Below, piece after piece: positions 39,497-51,060 of a stretch of DNA of 64,000 nt. The notes under the pieces were generated by a model. It was not told the origin of the DNA. It ran no database searches and saw only the letters and a list, made by a program, of their open reading frames with translations. How positions within the stretch are numbered: position 1 is the stretch's first letter; each line of letters opens with the position of its first letter. The stretch is from the NCBI GenBank assembly GCA_026225945.1, contig JAMJFZ010000769.1, forward strand, positions 2,332,001 to 2,396,000, in the 5' to 3' direction. Source of the stretch: Cricetomys ansorgei (taxonomy: Eukaryota; Chordata; Mammalia; Rodentia; Nesomyidae). The position numbers were made by a program, and so were the translations under genes.

Positions 39497-40091
39497 ATTT
39501 GTAGGTAATGGAATTTTACAAGTAAATTGTTTACATATAAAACATATGATATTACATTGGCAGTATAAAATGTTATAAAATGGGATTTATAACTTGTACT
39601 TGGGAAAAAAGCACAATTTTCTACTCCAATAGATAATATTACTTCAATCACATCAGGAGAAAACCTAATTTTAGGAAATCTATTGTGTTCAGGGAAATTA
39701 GATGAAAAATAGTTTCCTATGATTAACATCATGCAAATAACCATGTCTTCAGCTATTTATTAGACAAATTGTATATCTGAAATGGAATGGATATAACATG
39801 ATAAAAACCTGCATTCATATTATCATCCAAATAATAAGATCTCACTTAAGCTGCTGAGGGTGTTTCTTTGTCTCTTTCTCTTTTTTTCCATTCTTTCATT
39901 GACATAATTTTTTTTAATAGTGTACACCATCCATATAATTTTCAGATTAGATTTAGAGTAGAAATCCCTTCCATTACATAGTTGTTGTAATCAATGTTAG
40001 AAAATATTGTTTTTTCAAGTAGTTCTTAATATTTTCTTCTATAGTATTTCTTTATGTGGCTAAATTACATGGTCAGTATTTATCTTCTATT
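39497..40091. other. Unique AT-rich DNA
   Basis: Nothing recognised. Confidence 0.4.
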
Positions 40092-40620
40092 AATTTATTT
40101 TTTGAGATTATAAAATTTAACTACAATATTTATTCTTTCCTTTTCCTCCCTCGAATTCCTACCATATACCCTTCCCTCTCTCCTTCAAATTCATGGCCTC
40201 TAAGTAAATTCAAGGCCTCTAGTTTTCACTAATTGTTATTGCATATATATCACATATATATCACATATATTGCATATTTCACTATATTGCATATATATTG
40301 CACATATATATTATCTGTTCATTTCATATAGTATTAGTATATATTTGTTTGCATTATGTATGTATGTATGTATATATGTATGTATGTATATCTTCAGGCC
40401 TACCATTGGCATTGGACAGCCTATTGATGTGCTCTTTCTTTGGGAAGGCCACCTCTCCCATTACAGCTTTACTCAGTTGTCTGTAATTCTTCATGTAGGG
40501 TTGAGGCCTCATGAGGTTTAACCTGTCCAGTTCTGCATGTTTTATTGGTGTCATCATTGTTCAGTTCACATTTTTTCAGTAATTTTCAATTACTTAAATG
40601 CCTAACAGTGTTATCAAACA
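40092..40620 (-). mobile_element. L1 3' UTR, reverse orientation
   Basis: Starts with the complement of an L1 tail (TTTTTTGAGATTATAAAATT), then CCTTTTCCTCCCTCGAATTC, TTCAAATTCATGGCCTCTAA, ATTGGCATTGGACAGCCTAT, GATGTGCTCTTTCTTTGGGA, TGTAGGGTTGAGGCCTCATG. A relative lies at 45784-46090 in the same direction. Confidence 0.7.
40240..40392. repeat. CATATAT/GCATATAT-type minisatellite and (TATG)n
   Basis: Irregular repeats of CATATATATCA and TTGCATATA (40240-40315), then TATG tetranucleotides (40356-40391). They lie inside the antisense L1 3' UTR, where rodent copies commonly carry such runs. Confidence 0.85.
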
Positions 40621-40690
40621 CCAATATCACTGGTGATTACCTTACAATAGGAAATGCATCACTGCTTTGAAGATCTTATTATTAGAAAAT

Positions 40691-40856
40691 TATCTTGCCA
40701 GATGCTGGTGGTGTATGCCTTTAATCCCAGCACTCGGGAGGCAGAGGCAGACAGATCTCCCTGCGTTCGAGGCCAGCCTGGTCTATAGAGTGAATTCCAG
40801 GACAGCCAGAGTTACAATAGAGAAACCCTGTCTAAAAAAACAAAAAAAGAAAAAGA
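40691..40856 (+). mobile_element. B1 SINE, full length
   Basis: GATGCTGGTGGTGTATGCC, TTTAATCCCAGCACTCGGGAG, GCGTTCGAGGCCAGCCTGG, CAGAGTTACAATAGAGAAAC. It keeps two CpGs (CTCGGGAGG and CGTTCGAGG), suggesting a younger copy. Flanks AGAAAATTATC and AGAAAATATATC look like the target duplication. Confidence 0.93.
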
Positions 40857-41384
40857 AAATATATCCTGCTTTCAGATATCAAATCTAAGACATTATATTT
40901 AAAAGCGCCATTGGAAGGCACTACCCAAGATCATGCTATTGCTCAGAATCTGCCTTTTATCCTAAAAGTTCCTCCATTAAAGAAGACGCCAGTTTGGGGA
41001 GAATTCCAAATACTGTTTACTATGTTATATTTGCTTTTGCTCCACTGAATTAATTTTTTTTCAGCTACTGCACATTTTTTTAAAAACTTCATGATGACTG
41101 ACACTCCCGCTGAAATCTGTCTACATGTAATACATTGTAGCAGCTACAATCATAAATGTGTTTGTTGTCTTCTATCTGCTCAGTTCAATTTTCTCTTCTA
41201 AGTACATCCCTATAAGAAATCTGCTGGGTTGACAATTATCCTGCTAAAAGCTGAGGAATTCTAATTAAATAATTCACAGAAAATCAGTTATAACAAAAAT
41301 CTAAATTATGAAACCTTGGGAATGTGGTCACTTATAGGTTGGAAAGTACAGTGGGAATGGCAGAAATGTCTCCTGGCCTTTGGA
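40857..41384. other. Unique DNA
   Basis: Nothing recognised. Confidence 0.4.
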
Positions 41385-41570
41385 TAAGACAGAGTAGTAT
41401 AATGAAAAGCCTTCTACTCTCTGTGTTTGAAGTTCAGAACTTCAATCCTAGATACGTTACCTCAGAGAAATAAGTTCATATCCTACAGCTATTATTATTC
41501 TGTAGAGTGGGAAATGTAATAACAACCTTCCCTATCACAAAACACTATGTAATGTCAAATATTACCTTTA
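41385..41570 (+). mobile_element. MIR-like SINE remnant
   Basis: CCTAGATACGTTACCTCAG, AGAAATAAGTTCATATCC, TAGAGTGGGAAATGTAATAA resemble the MIR core and 3' part, strongly decayed. Confidence 0.4.
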
Positions 41571-44016
41571 TTTCTTCTGTGTTCATCATGCATTTTATAT
41601 ATGGCATACTAATAGTGAACATCTACTTAAAATATTTTGCATATTTATTGTTTCTCTGAGTATCATAACTAATACTTTCTAGAAACCCATTAATAAGATA
41701 CTCTCACTTGACTTCAAACTATAAATGAAGAAAGTGAGGTTAATTTGTAAACCAGAAATATTTTTTAAAATGTATACATAGAGACATTTCTTTAACACTC
41801 GAGTTTGATACATTACAACACAATTCTTAGCCTTCCAGAATCAACAGTGTTGTTTTATCTCAGACTGTGGAGGTGGATCAATAAAACTTTTGCCACAAAG
41901 TATGAGGACCAATGTTCAGATACCTACAGCCCACATAAAAGCTGAATATGTGTGGTAGCTACCTGCTATTTTAGCAATGAAGAGAGAAAGAGGCCAGATC
42001 CCCCCCCCTGTACTAGATGGAAATAATAAGAGATCATACACCATAAATAAAGTAGAAATCATTAAGAAAGATTCCCAACACAGGTTGGGCCTCCACATGC
42101 ACATTCATGTGAAAGCACGCCCACACGGAGGTCTTACACTTGCACATATATAAACATGTATCCTCACATATAAATGTATACCACATGCAAAACAAAAGCT
42201 TATTGTGTGTATATTGAGGATAAGATATTGGTTACTGTCATCTGGGAAATAATTGTGGAAAGGATGCTGAAGATGAATAATCCATAAAGATTACAATTAA
42301 TTTTAATATACTCTAGTATTGTGGAACACAGTAGATTGAATTTAAATAACAATAATTTATTGAATATTTCAAAATAGGCAGAAACAGAGATTTGAATATT
42401 ACCAAAAAAATAATAAATGTTTTATCTAATACTCATGTTAAGCCAGATTTGATCATTACACATTATATACATGGACATAACATGTCACAGTGTATCCAGT
42501 ATTGAAATCATTATTCAATTAAATTTTTAAAATAGTTCCTCTGTTTTACCTAAATATTGATTACTAGAAATTTTCAGAATGAATGAGTGCATTGATAAAC
42601 ATGTATGGCACTATCATTCTGATTAGAGAATATAGTCAATCTTTCTTTATACTTGTCCATACATGTAGAAAAGATACTGTAAAAATTTAAAATTCATTTT
42701 ACACACTAGAAGGATATAATTTTGCACTGAAAGAAAAGCATATTCTTTGGTTACATTCAACAATGAAATGTTGTGTAGAGAAATAATAACACATTCTTCC
42801 AAAAAGTACAAGTTAAACTATATAATTTCAGTTGAATCAATCAACACAGAAATGGAGGCTGATGAGACTGAGGGTCTTTATATACAGTCCTTTTTTAAAA
42901 CTGTATACTTAATTTGGTGACTGTAATTGTGTGTCATTTTTGCTTACAGATTGGAGCCAAAATTGTGTAAGCTTTAGAGGCGATAAAAACTACATCTTTC
43001 CCAGCTCACCATATGCACATAAGTGACTCACTATCGTACTTTTTCTCAAGTTGACTAAACATTTTCACTCTTCTAGAGATCTGTAAACATTGAGATTATA
43101 AGGAAATAACAAAGTTTTCATCAACATTGTGTGAAGACAGCATTCGTATATGGATTACTAGAACTGTAATTTATATCACAGGCTTCTGGGATAGCATGTT
43201 AATGTGTGAAGCAAGAACTTATTTGTTAAGTACATGATCACATAACCCACAGAGCCATTATCATTGAGATATTTCCAAAGTTACTTAAATTCTATGGCCT
43301 AAGTATCTTTATTTTGAAAGACTTAGGCAGGATCATTATAACTTGGTCTTGTGACATTAAAATAATGTAATCTAGCAATATTCCTAAGTCTTAGGATTTT
43401 GGAGTAATTTTCACATTGTAACAAATTGGTATGATAAAAGTAAAGAACTTTCTTACTGATACCTTCCTATACTCAGGACCTCATACTGGGAAGCATCTCA
43501 TCAAATGACAACTTTTTTGTTGTTGCTGCTGTTGTATATCAGTTTGAAACCTGAGGACTATGACATCCCACGATATTTTATCAAATGAGTACTTGAATAA
43601 CTCAGTGTATCACTTTAATTATAGAGACAGGTGCAAAATTACAAATGGAATCTGTGTAATATTCAATTTGCCAAATAATCAGTGAAAAAGTACTTCTTTC
43701 TTAGCTTTATCAAATATGCTTCAGCATGTCCATCCCTTCTCTATGTTCATGTGATTGCTGTTCTCATCTGGAATTTGTTCTGCTGTTTTAGCTCCTCTTA
43801 CAATTAGAAAGCAAAACAAATGCTTCTTTCTCTAGCTATAACTTTCTATATCATTTTTTCCTTCTATTCAAGCAATTCTTAGAGCCAAAATTTGATTTTA
43901 GGGATCCCACTTACACAAGAATATATAACTTTTATGAAGAAAAAAATAGCTTCTATATTTACATTGCCATATGGATAATGGAAATCTGATTCAATATGTT
44001 AAAAAATATTTATCTT
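41571..44016. other. Unique AT-rich DNA
   Basis: About 2.4 kb with no gene recognised. A faint MIR-like segment may lie at 43270-43420. A 9-base C run occurs near 42000-42008. Confidence 0.45.
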
Positions 44017-44168
44017 GCTGGGCAGTGGTGGCATGCAAGTTTAATCCTAGAGGCAGAGGCATGCAGATTTCTGTGAGTTTGAGGCCAGCCTGGTCTACAG
44101 CGTGAGTTCCAAAACAGCCAGAGTTACAACAGAGAAGAAACCTTGTCTCAACACCCCCTCCAAAAAAA
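44017..44168 (+). mobile_element. B1 SINE, full length
   Basis: GCTGGGCAGTGGTGGCATGC, then a deletion around the A/B region, GAGGCCAGCCTGGTCTACAG, CCAGAGTTACAACAGAGAAG, and an A tail. ATTTATCTT at 44008-44016 and 44169-44177 is an exact 9-base target-site duplication, with further A/T matches to its left. Confidence 0.94.
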
Positions 44169-44177
44169 ATTTATCTT

Positions 44178-44775
44178 ACATTTCAATGAATTGAACATTT
44201 CCTGTACTGCTGCTGTTATACATTTTAATGACATTACAACACCACCATTAATACTAAAGTTCTAGAGAACACAAAAACAAAACAATGACCAGTTTTCTCT
44301 GTCTTTTCTAAAAACAATTTGAATTTAATGTTGAATTAGAGAAGAAAGCACTTTCTTCTCATAATTTTTGGAATTTTTCATATTGTTTATGACTAGGAAG
44401 AGCTGACAGGAGCACACAGTACCAATTTTCAATACTTGGAAAGAGTCAGTTCTAAAATAACTACTATCCAAGCAGCAGATGTGTTTGTGGATCAACATAT
44501 TGACTTTTATATAATACAAAGTAAAGATCAAAGTATGTAAAATCAATGAAGTCAAGATGATGAAAACCAGAATTTTGTAGAACTAGGCCCGTAGCAAGAA
44601 TTCCAAATAAATTGTGTTTCATTTTACCAACATGCAACCAAAGGTGATAAATTTAAATCCAGATAACATGTTTAATACAAAGAACATGAGAGAAATCAGA
44701 GTGTAGTCTATCTTTGCAAATATAAGTGAAATCATTGAAAAGATTTATTATACCACATTAAGATATCCTATGCAA
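44178..44775. other. Unique AT-rich DNA
   Basis: Nothing recognised. The 76-codon minus open frame at 44325-44555 is not supported as a gene. Confidence 0.4.
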
Positions 44776-44830
44776 CACACACACATGTGTGCACACACAC
44801 ACACACGCACATGTGTGTATATATGTTTGT
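44776..44830. repeat. (CA)n/(TG)n alternating microsatellite
   Basis: Blocks of CA, ATGTGTG and CA form a purine-pyrimidine alternating run that is partly self-complementary. Confidence 0.9.
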
Positions 44831-44850
44831 ATGATACTGATCAGTATCAT
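44831..44850. repeat. Perfect 20-bp palindrome
   Basis: ATGATACTGA is followed immediately by its exact reverse complement, centred on TGATCA, directly after the CA/TG run. No regulator is inferred. Confidence 0.9.
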
Positions 44851-45489
44851 TTAATTCAAAGTTACACTGAATCTAAATTCCAAGACTTCTGGACTATTAA
44901 AAGTCAGCTTACAATTTGTGATTATTAACATTTCTGTCTATATTTTAGTCTCTGAATTCCAAAACATTTCAGAAGCCATTACATAAAATTCATGTTTAGA
45001 TTAGAAAACTTGAGCACACAGGAAACACATGATTAGTAAGATTCAAAGAAGCAGTAAATTACTAGATATTTTTATGTACACACATATTTTGTGTTTGTTT
45101 CATATATATGTCTACATGTATATATGTACATCTATGTGCAACATATATATTTTAAATGGAAACCTAAATTGCTTCAATTATTCTAAATCCCTTCCATTAT
45201 TTCCTATTTATCTATCAGGGAAAATAATTCCATTGTCTACTCCACATGTAATTACACGATTATTCAATTACTCATATTTTTAAATGTAGACTATATCAAA
45301 AAAGCTAATTTACACTATTTATTAGAATATAATTTGTTACAATGATGTTAAAAATGCTATATCCTTGATTAGATAGTATCAATGTCCTTAATAGGTCAAG
45401 AATAAATTCCAGAATAAAGCATAAAGTAAGGAATATGTAACTCTCAGCTATGTAACATAAGATTGATTGCAAAAGAACTCAGTGGTTAC
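44851..45489. other. Unique AT-rich DNA
   Basis: Nothing recognised. Confidence 0.4.
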
Positions 45490-45780
45490 ACAAATATATA
45501 TACGTGTGTGTGTGTGTTCACTCACCCATGCCTGTGTATGTGGATCCCAGAGCTGATATCAGGATGTCACTCTCAATAGTTTCTTTATTTTCTGAGACAG
45601 AAGATCTCATTGAAAATGTACATCACACATTTGTTTAGACTGGTGATTTGCCTGTCTTCATGTTTCTAGCCGTGGAATTATAGGCAGGTATTTATGTGGG
45701 CTCAAGGGATGCAATTTCAGATCCTCTTGCTTATATATAACAGGAACTTTACTCATCAAACCATCTTGCCAGACCCACAT
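45490..45780 (-). mobile_element. B4/RSINE-type SINE, reverse orientation
   Basis: After a TG run: ATGTGGATCCCAGAGCTGA, TATCAGGATGTCACTCTCAA, TTATTTTCTGAGACAGAAG, CTCAAGGGATGCAATTTCAG, ATCCTCTTGCTTATATATAA and CAAACCATCTTGCCAGACCC, the reverse of the layout at 33140. Confidence 0.65.
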
Positions 45781-45783
45781 TAT

Positions 45784-46090
45784 TTCTTTTAAAAATATTT
45801 CTTTTGTGAGATTATAATAGCATTACATCATTTTCCTCTTCCCTTTTCTCCTTCCAAACCCTTTCCATATACCATTTCTTGTTCTCTTTAATTCATAGCC
45901 TCTCTTGTCATTGATTTTATATATATATATATAAACTTCTAAATACCTAAATACAGCCTGCTCAGTCTGTATAAAGTTACTTTTCTGTATGTTTTAGGGC
46001 TGACTATTTGGTATCAGATAACCAATTGGTGTGTTCTTACTTGCACTTACCTCAACTACATCTATAAGAGAATAAGAATGTGACAGCTAT
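45784..46090 (-). mobile_element. L1 3' UTR fragment, reverse orientation
   Basis: TTTTGTGAGATTATAATAGC, ATTACATCATTTTCCTCTTC, CTTTAATTCATAGCCTCTC, CAGCCTGCTCAGTCTGTATA, GATAACCAATTGGTGTGTTC. Homologous to 40092-40620 and abutting the SINE to its left. Confidence 0.7.
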
Positions 46091-46539
46091 GATTTTACCT
46101 TAACTTGACAGAATTTACAAATGCTTTTCATTCGATGGCTATTATGAGTGAGAAACTGACACTTTTGTGCATCAACAAGTTAAATCTTTATAAATATATA
46201 TTTGTCTTCTTATCTATCAGAAAACAAAACTAATTACAACCTTTTTTTATAGTTCAGGTGACACAGTTGTTTCTCAAAACAATGCAAAACCATTTTCCTA
46301 AGCCTATTCATGTTATCCTTCTCTCCCATATAAAGATGTGGTTTAGCTTAAATATTCACAAACTTCAAAGTCACTCCAGCTCTGATCAAAATATTTTTCA
46401 CCTGCTGTCAATAATCTAATCGAAATCTGAATCTTAAGACTCATTTAACATCTTTTTCTTTCTCGTTACAATAAGTAGTCACTGCTGAACTGAATTTAGT
46501 CATAGTCTAAGATCAAACCTACCAACAGAAAGTGAGATT
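46091..46539. other. Unique AT-rich DNA
   Basis: Nothing recognised. Confidence 0.4.
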
Positions 46540-46665
46540 TGCCTAAGTCAACAGAATCTCAGTATCCTCCTAATTAAAATGAAGCAATAATGGGGTCTAT
46601 TGCATAAGAACGTTGAAAAATTAAATGAGTGAACAAAAGCACACAAAATACTTTTAAAAAAGTGA
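46540..46665 (+). mobile_element. MIR-like fragment
   Basis: CTCAGTATCCTCCTAATTAA, AATGAAGCAATAATGGGGTC and GAAAAATTAAATGAGTGAAC resemble the MIR 3' half. Confidence 0.45.
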
Positions 46666-46689
46666 ATCCTGAATTGTACAAGCAAATTA

Positions 46690-46925
46690 TCTTTATGATT
46701 TATTTGTTTATTTACTTATTATGTGCATATGGATGTTTTGCCTTTATATACATCTGTGAACCACAATTGTGGCTGGTGGCTGTGTGGTGTGAAGAGGGTA
46801 ATATCCCCAGAGCTAAAGTTACAGATCATTGTTAGTTGCTATGTGGGTGCTGGGAATCAAACCAGGATTCTTCGGAAGCATAGTCAGTACTATAAATTAC
46901 TGAGCCATCTTTCTACCCTTATATG
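46690..46925 (-). mobile_element. B3/B2-type SINE, reverse orientation
   Basis: ATTATGTGCATATGGATG, TTTTGCCTTTATATACATC, AGCTAAAGTTACAGATCATT, GCTATGTGGGTGCTGGGAAT, CAAACCAGGATTCTTCGGAA, ACTGAGCCATCTTTCTACCC. Nearly complete. Two open frames here (46629-46835, 46723-46926) are SINE-derived. Confidence 0.82.
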
Positions 46926-48119
46926 AAATTTTTTGAACACTACCTGTTAATGACCAACATGTCAGGTGCTAATGACATTTAATATTTTCTTGTACATCAT
47001 GGCAAGTTTTCCTAAAGTTGTTTCAATTCTACCATTTTTTCTGGTAGCAACAGCTTGGAGTAAGAACAAAAACTTCATGTCCTTGGCTTTTTGCTAGTTA
47101 GTTCATCTACTTTGCTTCAGCGAAATATTTCTTTTATACAGATGTCATCTCTTAGGATGACAGTAATGGAAAAAACTGTATGGCTCTGTATTTGGGAATG
47201 TCCTCATACATTATTACACTCTCACACCATAAAGAAAATTTAACTCAGTATTCTTTTTATATAAAAGAACATACCATGAACCCTATACAGAATTTTACAG
47301 AAAGACCAATTCACCTTATCATCAAAGGACAGTGACAATTGACTGTTTGAATGAGCACAATTTATGCAGATTTTTTATATTAAAAATGTTATGTTCGTGA
47401 TTGATGCATCAGTAATTTTTATATAATTACATTTCTGATGTTTATTAATTTGGGGAAAATTATACTGCAATCAGATTTGACTTTGAAAATTAAGTTATAC
47501 AGAGTTTTCAGTACACTAGAAGCGCCTTGATGAACATGATCTAAGTTTTGGTATATTAATAGGGTATATTTACTAAAGAAATAGATCTTTTTTAGAGTTT
47601 TTTAAGCCACTCTAGCAAAACACTGTTAGTGAGTGGTTGTTATATTTCTCCAAATCTGCTATCTGTAAAAAATAAATTAGCTTTGTTGTTATCAAGTTTC
47701 TAGGCCTCCAAGTGAGAAGAGATTAGCAATTTATTTTCCATTTACTTATAGACATCAAGTTGTGATTTATTGGCAGTCTTGATGCTATATTTAATAAAAA
47801 CGGAAATGTAACTAACTTGATTTTTTTAAATTAAGTTAACTATTTTTTCTGTGCTAGACATTTCCCCCATTAATTTCAGAAAATTCTAACCTATCATATA
47901 AAATATGGTAAAATAATCATTTTAATATCTTCTTTTAGTAGGATAAGGTGGAATAAAGTATTTATAATAATAATTTAACTATAAACAGAGTAAAGTTTTT
48001 CTTGAAGATGGACTCAGGAGTTGGTGATGAAAGCTAAAATTGACCTAATGGGCATATATAAAATCAGCCTCGAAAAAACATTTAAATCACAAACATATAA
48101 ATATGATATATTGATTTTT
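46926..48119. other. Unique AT-rich DNA
   Basis: Nothing recognised. Confidence 0.45.
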
Positions 48120-48500
48120 GGTGGACTACATGAGACTTGTCCCCACAGGCTCATATATTGAATGCTTTTTCTCCAGATGGTGAAACTATTTTGGGAAGAA
48201 TTAGACAGTATATCATTGTTGGAGGAGATGTGTCACTGGGAGGTGGCCCATGAGATTTCTAAAGTCCACACCATTCCCAGTTAATACTCCTACTCTCTCT
48301 TTGCTTCATGCTTGTTATCAGATGTAAGTTCTCAGCTATTGTTTCAGCAGCATGCCTACTTTCCTGTTGCCATGTTCCCCATTATGATGGTTATTGATTC
48401 AAACTCAGGTACTGTGAGACTCTAAATTAAATCCTTTATTTTATGATTTGCCTTTTTCATGGTGTTTTGTCACAGAAATAGAAAAGTAACAAAGAGATGA
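48120..48500 (+). mobile_element. MaLR-type rodent LTR
   Basis: GTCCCCACAGGCTCATATAT, TGAATGCTTTTTCTCCAGAT, GAGATGTGTCACTGGGAGGT, GGCCCATGAGATTTCTAAAG, TCAGCTATTGTTTCAGCAGC, CATTATGATGGTTATTGATT, AAATTAAATCCTTT, TTTGTCACAGAAATAGAAAA. Forward copy of the family seen reversed at 672-1030. Confidence 0.7.
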
Positions 48501-48749
48501 CTGGATAACATAAAACAATAAATATTTCCTGCCTTTGTATGTATATTTTTTTCTGTGGTTCTCTGTATGTCATGAAATTTAAAACCTTTTAATTCCACTT
48601 CATATTTATGTAGTTCCACTAAAACTTCATAATTAATTGTATTCAATATTTACAAGAAACCATTATTTTATTTATTATTTTTTATTATTATTTTATCTAT
48701 TATGCTGGGACTTGGTGAAAAGGATGAGAAATACTGTAATAACCAAAAT
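48501..48749. other. AT-rich DNA between LTR and L1 end
   Basis: Nothing recognised. The 149-codon frame 48637-49086 begins here but runs mostly through the L1 3' UTR. Confidence 0.4.
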
Positions 48750-49090
48750 TAAGACTGATGAATCCTTACAAACTCTCAAAATCCTTACAAAATTTGCATG
48801 GAGAGGTGAAGGACCTACTGGCCAAAAAAAGTTAATAAAAAAACATAAAGAAGAATATGTGGTTGGGAGAAAAAAATGTGATCAGGGGACCCTAGGGAAA
48901 TTGGAGGGGGAAGTGGGAAGTAGATATGATCAATATACATTGTATACATTTGTAAAAATTTCAAAAAGTGAAAATAAATGTTTTCACTCAGAACAGAGCA
49001 GGCCTCCCGGTGTTATAACTCAAACAAGGCATATCAAGAGGGGGCAACACCAGGTTGAAAATAAATTTAATAAAAAGTATAATTAAAATA
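48750..49090 (+). mobile_element. L1 3' UTR fragments
   Basis: GGTTGGGAGAAAAAAATGTG, GATCAGGGGACCCTAGGGAA, GGAAGTAGATATGATCAATA, TACATTGTATACATTTGTAA, then CAGAGCAGGCCTCCCGGTG. These are L1 3' UTR phrases, possibly from two fused or overlapping copies. The 149-codon open frame through it is not a gene. Confidence 0.6.
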
Positions 49091-49339
49091 AAATAACACC
49101 ACACTTAAAAAAATAAAAATAAGTGTTTTAAAAATTAAGATGAGTTGGAGTTAGATAATTGGCTGAAAAGATTGCATGTTAGTTGCCAATGATTAATCAT
49201 TTCTGACACCAATAATTAATTACACTAATATTCCATAGATATAGTATTTTAGCTTAATATCTCACTAAATAATGAAGATCATACTGTTCTAAAGCATCAT
49301 AAAGTGGATATAAAAGAACTGAAATTTAAAACATAAATG

Positions 49340-49488
49340 AAGCCAGGCTGTGGTGCATATGCCTTTAGTCCCAGCACTTGGGAGGCAGAGGCAGGTGGAT
49401 CTCTGTGAGTTCAAGCTCAGCTTGGTCTACAGAGTGAGTTCCAGGACAACTAGAGTTACAACAGTGAAACCCTGTCTCCAAAAACAAA
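49340..49488 (+). mobile_element. B1 SINE
   Basis: AGCCAGGCTGTGGTGCATAT, GCCTTTAGTCCCAGCACTTG, GGAGGCAGAGGCAGGTGGAT, CTCTGTGAGTTCAAGCTCAG, ACTAGAGTTACAACAGTGAA, ACCCTGTCTCCAAAAACA. Full length. It abuts L1 sequence on its right. Confidence 0.93.
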
Positions 49489-49985
49489 TCTCAAGGCTTA
49501 GGGATCATCACAGAAGAGAGCACAGAATGATCATAACAGCAAGAGGTGGCACATGACTACACTGAAACTATTTTACAGGCACAAAAGGGCAGCTGCACAG
49601 ATGAATTCACAGATGTTGTGACAAGATACATACAAACTAAGCAAGATCAAGCCACACACATGGAGGTGGGAGGTGGGCACAAATTCTCATCCCTTGGAAA
49701 TGAAAGGAGCTATTGGTAATTGATAACTCCTCAGAAAAGGACATTCAGTTTTCTTTAAGTGTGTGAACCATGATAGGTTCTGCACTAGCAGATGGACAGA
49801 CTTCCTGCAGTGTACAAGAAGTATAAATTACAATATAAGGATTTACTAACAAACAAAAAACTGGTAGACAAGAAATGGTGAGGTTTCAGAGATCATAGAG
49901 GAGATAGGGGCGGAATGGAGAATGATCAAAATACATTGTATAAAAGTCTCAAGTCCTAAAAAAATGAAGATATAAATAAAACAAA
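49489..49985 (+). mobile_element. L1 3' UTR
   Basis: GGCTTAGGGATCATCACAGA, GACTACACTGAAACTATTTT, GGCACAAAAGGGCAGCTGCA, GATGAATTCACAGATGTTGT, GCAAGATCAAGCCACACACA, then CAAAATACATTGTATAAAAG and an A-rich end. A deletion or rearrangement lies near 49790-49870. Confidence 0.7.
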
Positions 49986-50244
49986 ATCTCTATTTGCTTC
50001 CAAGGAAAATCAGGAGCTTGTCTTCAGGGTATAAAGAAAGAAAGAAAATGTTTCCCTCTAAAAATTCAGAAAACACTGTAAAAATTTGAGTTCTAGAAAC
50101 ATTGTTTTAAGTCTTTATGGAAAAAAATATTTTAAAAAGGAACATATGCAGGACACATAACAAATACTCATATGAAATTGTCCTGCTTTAATGCAGTATC
50201 ATGTACAATGACCACATACACATTGAAAGATTTTTAAATAAAAT
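49986..50244. other. Unique DNA
   Basis: Nothing recognised. Confidence 0.4.
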
Positions 50245-50430
50245 GTTAATTAAGGATTAGGAAGAAGGCTTATCAGTTAAGAGCACTTACAGTAAGCACA
50301 TGCAGGCTGAAAACTGTCAATAACTCCTGTGCCATGGACTATGATCCCTCTTCTGGTCTCCATAGGCACCAAATATGTATGTGGTACATAGATATAACCA
50401 TTAGAATATATGTAAATTAAAATATAAAAA
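50245..50430 (+). mobile_element. B2/B3-type SINE
   Basis: GAAGAAGGCTTATCAGTTAA, GAGCACTTACAGTAAGCAC, CAATAACTCCTGTGCCATGG, CCCTCTTCTGGTCTCCATAG, GGCACCAAATATGTATGTGG. Nearly complete, moderately diverged. Confidence 0.78.
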
Positions 50431-50618
50431 TAGATCCTATGTAAATATCCTCATATGGTTTCTGATTTCAGCTTGGTGATGTCAAAATTTATCAGTATTT
50501 CAAAAAGATACAGTCCTATTTCTCCATACTTGAAGGATCCATGAGTCTTTAATTTAATGAGTTGATAATCACTCAATTATGTGCTATGAAAAGTATTCGC
50601 ACAGGTCTCTTGCAGTTA

Positions 50619-50934
50619 CTATGTTGTAGGAGAAAAGTGAACCTGCCACTGGACAGAACAAGGCCTGAGACCCATGTGGATGTACCCAGAGATGGACCTG
50701 CCCAGGCATGCCAAGAGACAGACTAGCCCAGACACACCCAGGGAGCATCAGCTGCAGTCTGGCAGCCAATGGGACACTGGTTGGGTGAAGGGTATAAAGG
50801 GCTTCCCCTCCCATAATAAACTGAGTCTGTCTTTTGCCACTCAACCTGACTCCTGGAGTCTGTGTGTCTTGGCTCCACACCAACTCTAGCCTTCGCCTGA
50901 AGGGTCTTGTGAATGGGTATAAGCAACACTATGT
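50619..50934 (+). mobile_element. Solo LTR (ERVK-like) with exact target duplication
   Basis: LTR at 50625-50928 (304 bp) starts TGTAGGAGAA and ends GCAACA. It is flanked by identical CTATGT at 50619-50624 and 50929-50934. Inside are CAGCCAATGG, a TATA box GGTATAAAGG (50791-50800), AATAAA (50815-50820) and a U5-like stretch CTGACTCCTGGAGTCTGTGT. Six-base target duplications are usual for ERV2/ERVK-class elements. The internal region was lost by LTR-LTR recombination. It is the most GC-rich element here. Open frames on both strands (50584-50929) are by-products. Confidence 0.9.
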
Positions 50935-50954
50935 GAAATTATTCTTTCAAAAGA

Positions 50955-51060
50955 GTTTTCCTAGGGTCTGCACTATGGCTCAGTGCTAGAGTATATATTT
51001 TACTTGGCTTGACCCTGGATCCCACCCACACACTATCACCAATATGATTAACATAATGTG
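50955..51060 (+). mobile_element. ID-type SINE
   Basis: GCACTATGGCTCAGTGCTAG, AGTATATATTTTACTTGGC, TTGACCCTGGATCCCACCC follow an ID/tRNA-like body in the forward direction, 20-30 bases after the solo LTR. Confidence 0.6.

Noticed and set aside
48637..49086. 149-codon plus-strand open frame
   Set aside because: It begins in AT-rich DNA and continues through L1 3' UTR phrases.
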